From an uncultured Eubacteriales bacterium (lineage in GTDB: Bacteria > Bacillota > Clostridia > Oscillospirales > CAG-272), in contig CAKSPO010000009.1 in NCBI GenBank assembly GCA_934481515.1, forward strand, positions 1 to 60,335: a stretch of DNA of 60,335 nt. The letters run 5' to 3'. Numbering within the stretch: the first letter of the stretch is position 1; each line of letters begins with the position of its first letter. This document shows positions 16,469-25,265 of the stretch, one piece after another. The notes beneath the pieces are model-generated. The model was not told where the DNA came from. It did not search any database and was given only the letters and a program-made list of their open reading frames with translations. A program made the translations under genes and the position numbers.

Positions 16469-16508
16469 GTCATCTCCGCACGAAAAATACGCGGGTGTAT
16501 TATGAAAA

Positions 16509-19130
16509 TCAGCGGAACACCGTCACACCGTCGGCACAGTAAACCTCGGTGCGCAAAATCCGATAGGACTCTTCTGCGGGGTTTCCGCAAAGAATCGGAA
16601 GATGCTCCTTGGCGGCACGAATCAACAACTCCGGGTTCAGATGCTCCGTATTTCCCGCGGCAAGAACGGCATGAATGCGCAATACCCCCGCTTCGGGAGA
16701 GGTGACTTCTACCTGACGGATCATCGGAATCAGATCCACTTCCTTTTCCCCGGATTTGGACTTTTTTGTCATCACCAGGGGAGCTGTCGTGTAAAGCCGT
16801 TGCAGAATTTCCGCGGAATCTTCGCCAATCCCGGCAGAGCGGATTTCCATTTCATATGCCGCCCAGCCGATTTCCTGAAACTTGGTTTTCGGTTCATACG
16901 CGTCCAGCACCTGCATTTCTGCGGTCAAAGCCCGGTTGAGCCGCTCCCGTACCTCCGCTCCGGAAATGTCGCGGCATACACGCAGATCAATGAATTCGCA
17001 TTCGCTTTCCGTCCCGACCGGGAGCGGCAGACCGAACGTCACCTTGGCGTGCGGATTGAAGCCCTCCGTGTACCACATGGGAATTCCGGCGCGAACCAGA
17101 ACTCTGGCAAACGTCCGCTGCAGGTCCAGGTGGGAGATGTATTGCAGATTTCCGACCTTGGAAAAGCGGATACGGACTGTTTTAAAGGGATTCAGGGGCT
17201 TCCAGAGCGTTGCGGGATCGGCATCCGCCGGAAGCGGTTCAACGACCGTATCGCCGCCTCCCTGACAGCCGGGGCAGACCGCCCGTACACCGCCCAGCCG
17301 GTTGGCGCCACAGCCGGAGCATTTTTCCCGACAATTTGGCGTGGTGGTGGAAGCATACGCTTTTTCACGCTCCCGCAGGAAAAATTCTTTGGTGACACCG
17401 CAGTCGATCACATCCCATGGGAGCACTTCGTCCAGCCCGAAACGGCGGTTGGCATAAAAGGCAGGATCGATGCCCGTCCGCGCAAAGACCGAGAGCCATT
17501 TGTCATAGTCAAAATATTCGTCCCATGCGTCAAAGCAGAAGCCTTCCCGACAGGCAAGCTCCAGGGCGGCGGAAAGCTTCCGGTCACCGCGTGCAAGTAC
17601 CGCCTCAATCCGGGAAACCTTCGCATCGTGATGCTGATAACGGACATGGCGGTTTGTAATTTTGGATTTGAGATATTCCTGCTTTTCCGCCAGCGTTTCC
17701 ATTGTGTCCTGCGCTTCCCACTGGAAGGCGGTGAAGGGCTTCGGAATAAAGCAGGAGACGCTGACCGTTACCTGAACCCCCCGACCGCGACCGCGGTTTG
17801 GATTCTGATAGTAGGCGTCCACCACCCGATCTGCCAGCCTGGCAATTCCTTCAATGTCCTCCGGCGTTTCCGTCGGCAGTCCGTTCATAAAATAGAGCTT
17901 GACCGCGCTCTTTTTCGCGTCAAACGCGACATTGACTGCGCGAAGGACATCTTCCTCCCGCACATTTTTGTTGATGACATCCCGCAGACGCTGCGTGCCC
18001 GCCTCCGGAGCAAAGGTCAGAGAGGAGGAGCGAACGGAATCAATCCGGTTCATCAGCTCCCGGTTGAAGCTGTCCACCCGCAGGGAGGGAAGGGAAAGAC
18101 TGACCATATGGTCGTCCGTCCAGGACAGGAGCTTGTCGCAAAGCGGCTCCAGCTCCGTGTAGTCACTGATGGAGAGGGAGGAAAGGGACATTTCTTCATA
18201 TCCGGTGCTGTCGTACAAAAGCCTTGCCTGCCGGTTGAGCACGTCCGAGGTCTTTTCTCTGACCGGGCGGTAAATCATTCCCGCCTGACAGAAACGGCAT
18301 CCGCGGATACAGCCGCGGTAGACCTCCAGCATAATACGGTCGTGTACGGTTTCGATGTAGGGCATGACCACCCGATCCGGGAAATATGCCGTGTCCATGT
18401 CCCGGATGATCTGCTTCTGCACTTTCACGGGAATATCGTCATAGACCGGCGTGTAGGCTTCCACGGTGCCGTCGTCGTGATACGTCACCCGGTAAAGGGA
18501 GGGAACATAGACACCGGGAATGGTTTTTGCCGCCTCGTGAAGGAAGCCTTGGCGCGTGTAGCTACCGTCCTCTTTCATCCGGATGTAGAGCCTTACAATG
18601 GAGGGGAGCAGTTCCTCCCCTTCGCCGATGTTGAACAGATCAAAAAAATCCGCAACCGGTTCCGGATTGTAAGAGCAGGGACCGCCGCCGATGACCAGCG
18701 GCACATCCTCTCCCCGGTCGGAGGCGCGCAGGGGAATTCCGGCAAGCTCCAGCATGTTGAGCACGTTGGTGTAGCTCATTTCGTATTGGAGCGTAAATCC
18801 GACAAAATCGAATTCCCCCAGCGGATCGCCGCTCTCCAGGGCGGTCAGCGGCAGGTTCTGTGCCCGCATCTGTTCCTGCATGTCCACCCACGGATCATAT
18901 ACCCGCTCACACCAGATGTCGGGATGGCGGTTGAGCGCACCATAAAGGATCCGGATGCCGAGATTGGACATGCCGATTTCATAGGTGTCCGGAAAGCAGA
19001 ACGCAAACCGTGCTTTGACATCGGCTTTGTTTTTCAGGATCTGACCGTATTCGCCACCGGAATAGCGACCGGGCTTGGAGACGGATTTCAGGATGGTACT
19101 GTTCGGGCGGTTCTGGAATTTTTGTTTCAT
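16509..19130 (-). CDS. Radical SAM protein (TIGR03960 type) fused to a DUF2344 domain
   Basis: An 873-residue protein with two parts that are separate genes in some bacteria. Residues about 20-600 form a B12-binding-like radical SAM unit, with GMSNLGIRILY, GGGPCSYNPEP, and the cluster-binding CIRGCRFCQAG (Cys-x3-Cys-x2-Cys). A cysteine-rich link CREKCSGCG...CPGC (about 610-640) precedes the DUF2344 part (about 660-873), which begins TVRIRFSKVGNLQYISHLDLQR. The target of the reaction is not known. It lies 35 bases downstream of the membrane-protein gene and ends in a terminator. Three genes (rlmB, membrane protein, this one) form one minus-strand unit. Confidence 0.9.
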   Translation of the reverse strand: MKQKFQNRPNSTILKSVSKPGRYSGGEYGQILKNKADVKARFAFCFPDTYEIGMSNLGIRILYGALNRHPDIWCERVYDPWVDMQEQMRAQNLPLTALESGDPLGEFDFVGFTLQYEMSYTNVLNMLELAGIPLRASDRGEDVPLVIGGGPCSYNPEPVADFFDLFNIGEGEELLPSIVRLYIRMKEDGSYTRQGFLHEAAKTIPGVYVPSLYRVTYHDDGTVEAYTPVYDDIPVKVQKQIIRDMDTAYFPDRVVMPYIETVHDRIMLEVYRGCIRGCRFCQAGMIYRPVREKTSDVLNRQARLLYDSTGYEEMSLSSLSISDYTELEPLCDKLLSWTDDHMVSLSLPSLRVDSFNRELMNRIDSVRSSSLTFAPEAGTQRLRDVINKNVREEDVLRAVNVAFDAKKSAVKLYFMNGLPTETPEDIEGIARLADRVVDAYYQNPNRGRGRGVQVTVSVSCFIPKPFTAFQWEAQDTMETLAEKQEYLKSKITNRHVRYQHHDAKVSRIEAVLARGDRKLSAALELACREGFCFDAWDEYFDYDKWLSVFARTGIDPAFYANRRFGLDEVLPWDVIDCGVTKEFFLREREKAYASTTTPNCREKCSGCGANRLGGVRAVCPGCQGGGDTVVEPLPADADPATLWKPLNPFKTVRIRFSKVGNLQYISHLDLQRTFARVLVRAGIPMWYTEGFNPHAKVTFGLPLPVGTESECEFIDLRVCRDISGAEVRERLNRALTAEMQVLDAYEPKTKFQEIGWAAYEMEIRSAGIGEDSAEILQRLYTTAPLVMTKKSKSGEKEVDLIPMIRQVEVTSPEAGVLRIHAVLAAGNTEHLNPELLIRAAKEHLPILCGNPAEESYRILRTEVYCADGVTVFR

Positions 19131-19165
19131 AATGACCTTTCTTCGGCGGTACGCCGTTGACTTTT

Positions 19166-21481
19166 TTATTGCTTTCGGATGTGGAGCGTGCGACGGTTGA
19201 TCCGGAGGTGAGAGGCAATTGCGGCAGGAAGAAGCCAGAACGCCTGATATGCGGCAATGGTATAGCCGTTGATCCAGTCCGCATGTCCCAGAAGCAGGAA
19301 GACCGTTGCCGCAATCGTACCGACCGAAAGAGAGGCAAGACGGAGATACCAGCCGAGGCGGTCGATCCGGCAGATTTCCCGCGCGGCGCAGATCGGATAG
19401 ACCAGATCTGCGCGGGCACCGAGCGCGACCGCACCGGTATCGGAAAGCTCTACAACGCTGTCCGTCTCATATCTGCCGGGTTTGCAAATCCGGATCTGCA
19501 TTCCGGTGTCGCGGCAAAGTGCGGAAAGAAACGCATCATTCAGATTGGGATTGTAGCTGTGAATGCCCACTGAAGTCATATCGTCGGAAAGAGAACGGAT
19601 CAGTTGCTCGGAATTCGGCGTGAACCCGTATTGAATCTCATATTTCAGCTTCAGAATACCGCCGATTGCCACATAGAGCGGAGCGGAGCCGACATTTCTT
19701 TCCAGAGCAACATCCGCGCTTTCCGTCGGAACGGGAATACCGGATTTTTTCAGAAAGGCTTCACTGCCGGCAAGAAGGTGGTAGCGGTTGTCCGCAACGG
19801 CTTCAATTCCGCTGTCCTCAATGCGGAGAACTTTGACCGGCGGATCGGGAGCCTTCGGTGCGGGTTCTCCGACCTGAGCAATCGTTCCTCCCAGCTTCCG
19901 GAAGAGAATTTTTGCAAGCTTTGCATCGTTTTTCAGATCATCGTTTCCGGCAAGCGCGGTTTCGGTGTACTTTGTGACGCAGAAGAGATCGCTGTCATCA
20001 AAAATAACGTTTTTTTCTTCCGCATATTCCTCTTCCGCGCCGCGACCGGCAAGCGTGCAGTTATAGCGTGAGAGCAGCAGGTTGGAATAACACATAGGGT
20101 AGAAAAAGCAGAAAATACCGTGAATTGGCAAGGAAAGCAGGAAGACCGAAATCAGTGCTTCCGCGGCGGTGAAGAAACTGCCGGAGGAAAAGGCGGCAAT
20201 AAAACCGGCGGTCAGAGAAAGTCCGAAGGAGGTCAGAAGCAGAATATTCCATTGTGCCGACGCGGCAAAGATCCGGTTACAGCGCCGGAAGAACCCGGTG
20301 CTCTGTCCCGCTGTCCGGACGCGGTAAAATCTTTCTCCGATATCGTCGTTCAGAATCCGGACAAGACGGTTTCCTTGGCGGAGTTTTCTTTTGCGCGGCT
20401 CGGTCTCATCCAGAACAAACTTTCTGCCCTCTGCGGAGAAGATCCGGAAGGAGCGCAGCTCGGACGTATACCGGAGAATGTCGCAAAACGCCAGAAGAAG
20501 CAGGGCGGCGGCAGACGGAAAACAAAAGGAAACAGCGGGAACTCCGAAAACGGCGGTGAGGATTTCATAGGGAAAAACAAGCAGCAATAGCACCGCGGGA
20601 ACGGTGTAAGGGGTCGGCTGAAAGCGCAGCAGATCCGACAGCCCGGCGAACAGCTGACGCCAGGAGAGCGCCGCTGCGGCGGCAAGCAGACCGACGGAAA
20701 ATGCAAACAGAAGCCAGGGGTGCTCCGCGAGAGGGAGGAGCGCCGTCATTCCGTGACCAGCCGGCATACCGAGGAAAAAGAGGAGCAGGGAAATCAGGGA
20801 AGTCAGCACGGCGCGAAGAATCAGAGCCTTCCGATCTCTTGCAAAGGCGGTCAGAATCCGCTGTTTGCTGTCGGAGCCAAGATATTCCTCTCCGCGGTAT
20901 CCGAAGGAGACGGAACCGGTGTCGTCCGTCATCTTTCCGAACCGGCGCAACCGGTCGCATTTGAGCCGACGGATATTGTCATAGCCGACGATTTTTCCAA
21001 GCTCGTATTCGTAGCCCAGTTCAAAGAGCATTTCCACATCGTCCTCCGTCATCCCGGAGCGTTTGCAGACCAACTCCATGGCGGAAAGGCGCTCTTCTTC
21101 CTGACGCTCCCGCCGTTCCTTGATCCGGCGGAAAATCGTGTTTGCTTTCCGGGCGGTTTGCGTATTGTCCGGATTTTCCCGTGGCATTTCCGACACTTCC
21201 TCCGGAACGGGAGAAGGAACAGCCTCCGACTCCGGACCCGGATCCTCCAAAACCTCATCCATCCCGGCTTCTTCCGGGAAAATATCCCGGACAGCAGGGG
21301 ACTTCTGCACAGCGGTTTTCCGACCGGAGGTCACCACGGAACGGGGCAGGGAAATCCCACCGCGTGTCGGAGCGGATTTTGCCGACGTGCTTTTCCGCTT
21401 TTCGGCGGCTGAATCGGCTGCACCGGCTTTTTTGGAAGTCGTGGCGGAGGCTTTTTCGGAACGCGGCTTTTCGTCTTTCAT
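19166..21481 (-). CDS. Polytopic membrane protein resembling a degenerate P-type ATPase
   Basis: A 771-residue protein with a long charged, disordered N-terminus (about 1-125, rich in Ser, Lys, Pro and Glu), followed by several hydrophobic pairs (about 220-345 and 410-470). A cytoplasmic region and a last hydrophobic pair (about 705-750) complete it. The order resembles heavy-metal P-type ATPases: a GQSTGFFRR segment before a membrane pair, then IFDDSDLFCVT where the phosphorylation site DKTGT should be, and APLYVAIGGILKLKYEI...LIRSLSDDMTSVGIHSYN like the hinge region. The phosphorylated Asp-Lys-Thr-Gly motif is absent, so it should not pump ions. I am moderately sure of the resemblance and do not know the function. 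It lies between rlmB and the radical SAM gene. Confidence 0.7.
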   Translation of the reverse strand: MKDEKPRSEKASATTSKKAGAADSAAEKRKSTSAKSAPTRGGISLPRSVVTSGRKTAVQKSPAVRDIFPEEAGMDEVLEDPGPESEAVPSPVPEEVSEMPRENPDNTQTARKANTIFRRIKERRERQEEERLSAMELVCKRSGMTEDDVEMLFELGYEYELGKIVGYDNIRRLKCDRLRRFGKMTDDTGSVSFGYRGEEYLGSDSKQRILTAFARDRKALILRAVLTSLISLLLFFLGMPAGHGMTALLPLAEHPWLLFAFSVGLLAAAAALSWRQLFAGLSDLLRFQPTPYTVPAVLLLLVFPYEILTAVFGVPAVSFCFPSAAALLLLAFCDILRYTSELRSFRIFSAEGRKFVLDETEPRKRKLRQGNRLVRILNDDIGERFYRVRTAGQSTGFFRRCNRIFAASAQWNILLLTSFGLSLTAGFIAAFSSGSFFTAAEALISVFLLSLPIHGIFCFFYPMCYSNLLLSRYNCTLAGRGAEEEYAEEKNVIFDDSDLFCVTKYTETALAGNDDLKNDAKLAKILFRKLGGTIAQVGEPAPKAPDPPVKVLRIEDSGIEAVADNRYHLLAGSEAFLKKSGIPVPTESADVALERNVGSAPLYVAIGGILKLKYEIQYGFTPNSEQLIRSLSDDMTSVGIHSYNPNLNDAFLSALCRDTGMQIRICKPGRYETDSVVELSDTGAVALGARADLVYPICAAREICRIDRLGWYLRLASLSVGTIAATVFLLLGHADWINGYTIAAYQAFWLLPAAIASHLRINRRTLHIRKQ

Positions 21482-21520
21482 TCGGTACTCCTTTCCGGAA
21501 ATCCGAAGATTTCCGCAATT

Positions 21521-22468
21521 TTATTCGTTGCTGTGATGGCTGTGCGCTGCGGCGGCAAGCAGAATGGCGGCGGCGGCAGAAACATTAAAGGAATTGACCT
21601 TCCCGTACATCGGAATGGAAACCACCGCATCACAGGTGTTTCTGACAATCTGAGAAACGCCGTTTCCCTCGCTTCCGAGAACGATGGCACAGGGACCGGA
21701 AAAATCGGTGTCATAGACCGAAACGCCGCCCGCTTCGGCGGCATAGACCCAGATACCGCGTTTTTTCAGCGCTTCCACCGTCGAGGCAATATTGGAGACC
21801 TTGGCAATTGCCATGTGTTCCATTGCACCGGCAGATGCCTTCGTGACCAGCGGCGTCAAACCGACGGCACGCCGCTTCGGAATGATGACCCCGTGCGCGC
21901 CGCAGCATTCGGCACAGCGGATGACCGCGCCCAGATTGTAAGGATCGGTAATTCCGTCACAGATGACAAGCAGCGGCGCTTCCTGCCGTTCTTCGGCAAT
22001 CCGGAGCAGATCCTCCACCGTCGAATATTCCTTTTCGGCGGCATAGGCAATCACTCCCTGATGCGGTGCGTACCCTGCCACGGCATCCAGCTTTGCTTTT
22101 TCCGTCTCAATCACCGGAATTCCGCGCTCCGTCGCTTCCGCCACCAATACTGCAAGAGAGCCGGTATGCTCTCCGCGCTGTACCAACAGCTTGTCCACGT
22201 CCCGACCGGATTTCAAAAGCTCCCGCACCGCGTTTCTGCCGATGACAGCCCCGTTTTCATAAGCGCCATGAATCCCTTCCGACGCGCCGGATGTTGTTTC
22301 CCGCATGTCGGAGAAATCCGACGGGCGGGAAGAGAAGGAGCTGTTGCCTCCGGAGAACCTGCGGGAGCGACCTTCTGCTGCCGGAGAATGCTTTTCGGAT
22401 TTTTGATGGTTGCCCCCTTCACGACGGGAGCCTGCGGGTGTGGATGTACGGAATTTTTGCTTTTCCAT
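21521..22468 (-). CDS. rlmB: 23S rRNA 2'-O-ribose methyltransferase (RlmB/TrmH family)
   Basis: A 315-residue SPOUT methyltransferase, by similarity modifying a guanosine in 23S rRNA. After a basic, low-complexity N-terminus (about 1-70), the substrate-binding domain begins GAVIGRNAVRELL. The SPOUT domain shows DGITDPYNLGAVIRCAECCGAHGVI, TKASAGAMEHM, VLGSEGNGVSQIVRN and SIPMYGKVNSFNVSAAAAI, the three trefoil-knot motifs. I chose the ATG at 22468 (MEKQKF); the frame is open further upstream but has no ribosome site and would overlap the promoter. It is the first gene of the minus-strand unit down to 16509. Confidence 0.92.
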   Translation of the reverse strand: MEKQKFRTSTPAGSRREGGNHQKSEKHSPAAEGRSRRFSGGNSSFSSRPSDFSDMRETTSGASEGIHGAYENGAVIGRNAVRELLKSGRDVDKLLVQRGEHTGSLAVLVAEATERGIPVIETEKAKLDAVAGYAPHQGVIAYAAEKEYSTVEDLLRIAEERQEAPLLVICDGITDPYNLGAVIRCAECCGAHGVIIPKRRAVGLTPLVTKASAGAMEHMAIAKVSNIASTVEALKKRGIWVYAAEAGGVSVYDTDFSGPCAIVLGSEGNGVSQIVRNTCDAVVSIPMYGKVNSFNVSAAAAILLAAAAHSHHSNE

Positions 22469-22608
22469 GATCGGATGGTGTCCTTTCGGTTTTGATAAGA
22501 TGCTTCGCGGCGGAATCGGCGAGACCGCACGGAACATCCGGCACGCCTTGATCCTTTCGTGCCTGAATACTTTTTCGTCTGATAAAATCATTTCTTCCAC
22601 TATCATTT

Positions 22609-22637
22609 ATTATAACATAAAAAAGCCCTTTTGTATA
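22609..22637 (-). promoter_or_regulatory. Probable promoter of rlmB
   Basis: On the minus strand TATACA (22632-22637) and TATAAT (22609-22614) are 17 bases apart. The -10 is perfect and the -35 is weak. The -35 overlaps the loop of the preceding terminator. Confidence 0.5.
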
Positions 22638-22647
22638 GGGCTTTTTA
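22619..22647 (-). terminator. Intrinsic terminator upstream of rlmB
   Basis: An AAAAAGCCCT/AGGGCTTTTT stem with a 7-base loop has T-runs on both strands, so it may work both ways. It should stop transcripts from the 22836-24089 gene. Bases 22648-22809 show no gene. Confidence 0.75.
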
Positions 22648-22809
22648 AAAAATGTAACAGGCGGAAAGCCCTTTTTCATCGACAGCTTCCGCGCACGGAA
22701 CCGGCAGAAATACCTGCACCGACGGACAGCCGTCTGCCGTCCGCCGGAAACGTTTTGCACCTTCGCGGGTGTCCGTTCTTTTTACAGACCGACCAAGACA
22801 GAGAGAGGA

Positions 22810-22829
22810 GGGGGCGGCACGCCGCCCCC
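22810..22829 (-). other. GC-rich hairpin just after a stop codon
   Basis: GGGGGCGGC (22810-22818) faces GCCGCCCCC (22821-22829), seven bases beyond the stop of the lyase gene. No T-run follows on the minus strand, so it may be an mRNA-end stabiliser rather than a terminator. Confidence 0.5.
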
Positions 22830-22835
22830 CGATGG

Positions 22836-24089
22836 TTATTTGCTTTCCATCACGCTCTGCGCGGCGTGCAAAATACCGATCTTTCCGCTTTCATATGTCA
22901 GACCGCCCTGGAAATACGCCGTATAGGGAGGACGCAGGGGACCGTCCGCCGAAAGTTCAATGGAGCTGCCCTGCGTGAAAGCACCGGCAGCCATGATGAC
23001 ACGATCCGCATATCCCGGCATTGCCCACGGAACCGGAACCACAAAGGCATCCACCGGAGAGCCCTGCTGAATGCCGCGGCAGAACGCGCAAAGACCTTCT
23101 TCATTTCCCATGATGACCGTCTGAATAATATCGTGACGCTCCTCGTTCCAGCGCGGCTCCACCGGGTATCCCAGCTTTTCAAAGATGTACGCGGCAAGAT
23201 GCGCGGTTTTCAGCGCCTCCGCAGTGGTGTGCGGCGCATAAAACAAGCCCTTGTAAAGGGATTTGTTCTGCCCCAGCGTAGCACCGGCTTCCGCACCGAT
23301 GCCGACCGAGGTCAGACGATATCCGGCAAGCTCCACGGCACGCTTACTACCCGCCAGATAACCGCCGGATTCCGCCATGCCGCCGCCGGGATTTTTGATC
23401 AGAGAACCGATTGCAAGATCGGCTCCCACTGCACACGGCTCACAGACCTCGGTAAATTCACCGTAGCAGTTGTCCACCACCGTATAGACCTCCGGGCGGA
23501 TGGACTTCACAAAGCGGATCACATCGCCGATCTCCGTCACGCTCAGCGTTTTGCGGTTCAGGTATCCCTTGGAACGCTGAATAAACACCACCTTGACGTT
23601 TCCGATGCGGCGGAGCTTGTCCCCGATCTCGTCATAACGGAAGCTGCCGTCCTCGTTCAGATCGGTCTGCTCGTAGGAGATGCCGAAATCCCGCAGGGAA
23701 CCGTCTCCTTCGTGACCGGAGATGCCGATGACCTCCTCCAGCGTGTCATACGGCTTTCCGGCAATCGAATACATCACATCTCCCGGACGGAGCAGACCGA
23801 ACAGACCGATGGAAAGCGCCTGCGTTCCGCTGACAATGTTGTGGCGGACGATTGCGGATTCCGCACCCATCACCTGCGCCCAGATCTTGTCCAGCACGTC
23901 GCGGCCGTTGTCGTCATAGCCGTATCCGCTGGTGGATTGGAACATCGAGTCGCTGACCCGGTGCTCGCGGAAGGCATCCATCACCTTCTGCGTGTTTTCA
24001 AATGCAACCGCGTCAATGTGTGCAAAGAGCGGCGTCAGAGCAGTCTCCGCCTCGTTGGCAAGCGACTGGATTTTTTCAGAGAAAACCAT
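22836..24089 (-). CDS. PLP-dependent lyase of the methionine gamma-lyase / aluminium-resistance family
   Basis: A 417-residue enzyme of the Cys/Met-metabolism PLP fold, in the family often called methionine gamma-lyase family or aluminium resistance protein. Visible motifs are FQSTSGYGYDDNGRD, the cofactor-binding HNIVSGTQALSIGLFGLLRPGD, VVDNCYGEFTE (Asp contacting the pyridine ring), and SLIKNPGGG with the Schiff-base lysine. It ends with PRW..ERHDIIQT and QGSSIELSADGP. The length is typical. AAAGGT lies upstream of the ATG. The exact substrate is not known for most members. It is 120 bases downstream of the DUF975 gene. Confidence 0.9.
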   Translation of the reverse strand: MVFSEKIQSLANEAETALTPLFAHIDAVAFENTQKVMDAFREHRVSDSMFQSTSGYGYDDNGRDVLDKIWAQVMGAESAIVRHNIVSGTQALSIGLFGLLRPGDVMYSIAGKPYDTLEEVIGISGHEGDGSLRDFGISYEQTDLNEDGSFRYDEIGDKLRRIGNVKVVFIQRSKGYLNRKTLSVTEIGDVIRFVKSIRPEVYTVVDNCYGEFTEVCEPCAVGADLAIGSLIKNPGGGMAESGGYLAGSKRAVELAGYRLTSVGIGAEAGATLGQNKSLYKGLFYAPHTTAEALKTAHLAAYIFEKLGYPVEPRWNEERHDIIQTVIMGNEEGLCAFCRGIQQGSPVDAFVVPVPWAMPGYADRVIMAAGAFTQGSSIELSADGPLRPPYTAYFQGGLTYESGKIGILHAAQSVMESK

Positions 24090-24209
24090 GATTTAACTAC
24101 CTTTCGTACTGTTTGAAAACTATTTTTTGAGCCGGACGGCTCGTCCTTAGGAACAGCGCGTTCCGGCACGGAGCGCTTTTGGTGCCCGTTGTGGGAATGG
24201 AATGCTCCG

Positions 24210-25169
24210 TCAGATGAAATCCTTGTAGTCGTTCGGGTCAAGACTCGGAAATTCCGTTTCCTTGGCTTGATCCCGGCGTGTCAGATCGCTGTAAAATTCG
24301 GTCTCGGCAACTTCGCAATAGGGGTTTACCACCAGAACGCCCAGACCGCAGGTACAGCAGGCGGCAAGCAGATACCAGCCGATAAAGCTGAATTCCAGGC
24401 AGAACAGCCGCCATTTGTTCCCCTTCATCAGAATGCGGGAGTTCCGCATCGCGTCCACTGCACCGATCTCCGGATATTCCGCCAGAATGAGATAGGAAAA
24501 CCGGTAGGAGAAGGCAACCCAGAATGACAGAAAAACGGTGGCGATTCCGCCGATGCAGAAGAGAATGGAAGCCAGCGCAAAGCAGAGAACGGGAGATGCC
24601 ACCGCAGGAATCAGCAAAAGAATTCCCAAAGCGGAAGCAATCCAGACCGGAAGTGCGCAAGCCCAGGAGAGCAGCGTATTCAGAAGTCCTACCGCCACGC
24701 ATTTCAGATAGGAACCGTTAAAATAGCGGAACAGGGAAGCAACCGTCAGATCGCGGTCATTCCCGTCAATCAGGTTCAGATTGAACTTCCGGTAGCCGAC
24801 CGTAATGACCGGTGACACCAGAACCGACCACAGCGACGAAATGCCGGAGATGACGAGCGTTGCGACTGCAGCGATTTTCAAAGCGGGATATGCAATAAAG
24901 ACCGACCGGAAGGAGCCGTCCCTCAGCTTCTGATAGATGTCCCGGAGCATTGCCGTAAACACCTCTATTTCTTCCTTGGTGGAAGGGGCTTTTATCTGAT
25001 AGCGGGAGGAAATCCAGTCAAAGAAACTGCCGCAGAGCAGGGTGCAAAGGATGGAAACCAGAATGGCAATCGGCCACCGTCCCTTCAGCGCGGCGCGGGC
25101 GCGGGAGCGGAAGTACGCGGCGTTTTTGACCACCGCCGGGGCTTGAAAAAAAGAATCCTGATTGTTCAT
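24210..25169 (-). CDS. DUF975 family membrane protein
   Basis: A 319-residue membrane protein recognised by the DUF975 opening FRSRARAALKGRWPIAI and by five to six hydrophobic segments (about 35-55, 105-135, 165-190, 195-225, 235-260 and 270-295). The family has no assigned function. The C-terminus is cytoplasmic and acidic (FPSLDPNDYKDF). I place the start at ATG 25169, with GGTG seven bases before it; a TTG six bases upstream would collide with that site. It lies between murD (96 bases away) and the PLP lyase. Confidence 0.85.
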   Translation of the reverse strand: MNNQDSFFQAPAVVKNAAYFRSRARAALKGRWPIAILVSILCTLLCGSFFDWISSRYQIKAPSTKEEIEVFTAMLRDIYQKLRDGSFRSVFIAYPALKIAAVATLVISGISSLWSVLVSPVITVGYRKFNLNLIDGNDRDLTVASLFRYFNGSYLKCVAVGLLNTLLSWACALPVWIASALGILLLIPAVASPVLCFALASILFCIGGIATVFLSFWVAFSYRFSYLILAEYPEIGAVDAMRNSRILMKGNKWRLFCLEFSFIGWYLLAACCTCGLGVLVVNPYCEVAETEFYSDLTRRDQAKETEFPSLDPNDYKDFI

Positions 25170-25265
25170 AAACAAACACCTTTCTGAATATGGAATTCCT
25201 GCTTTTTGAATGTATCCGTAAGGATAACCAAAGAAAATATCTGAAACGGAGGCTCGCCTCCGGTA

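Noticed and set aside
16602..19160. 852-residue open frame on the plus strand
   Set aside because: Antisense to the radical SAM/DUF2344 gene; no motifs and His/Arg-rich shadow composition.
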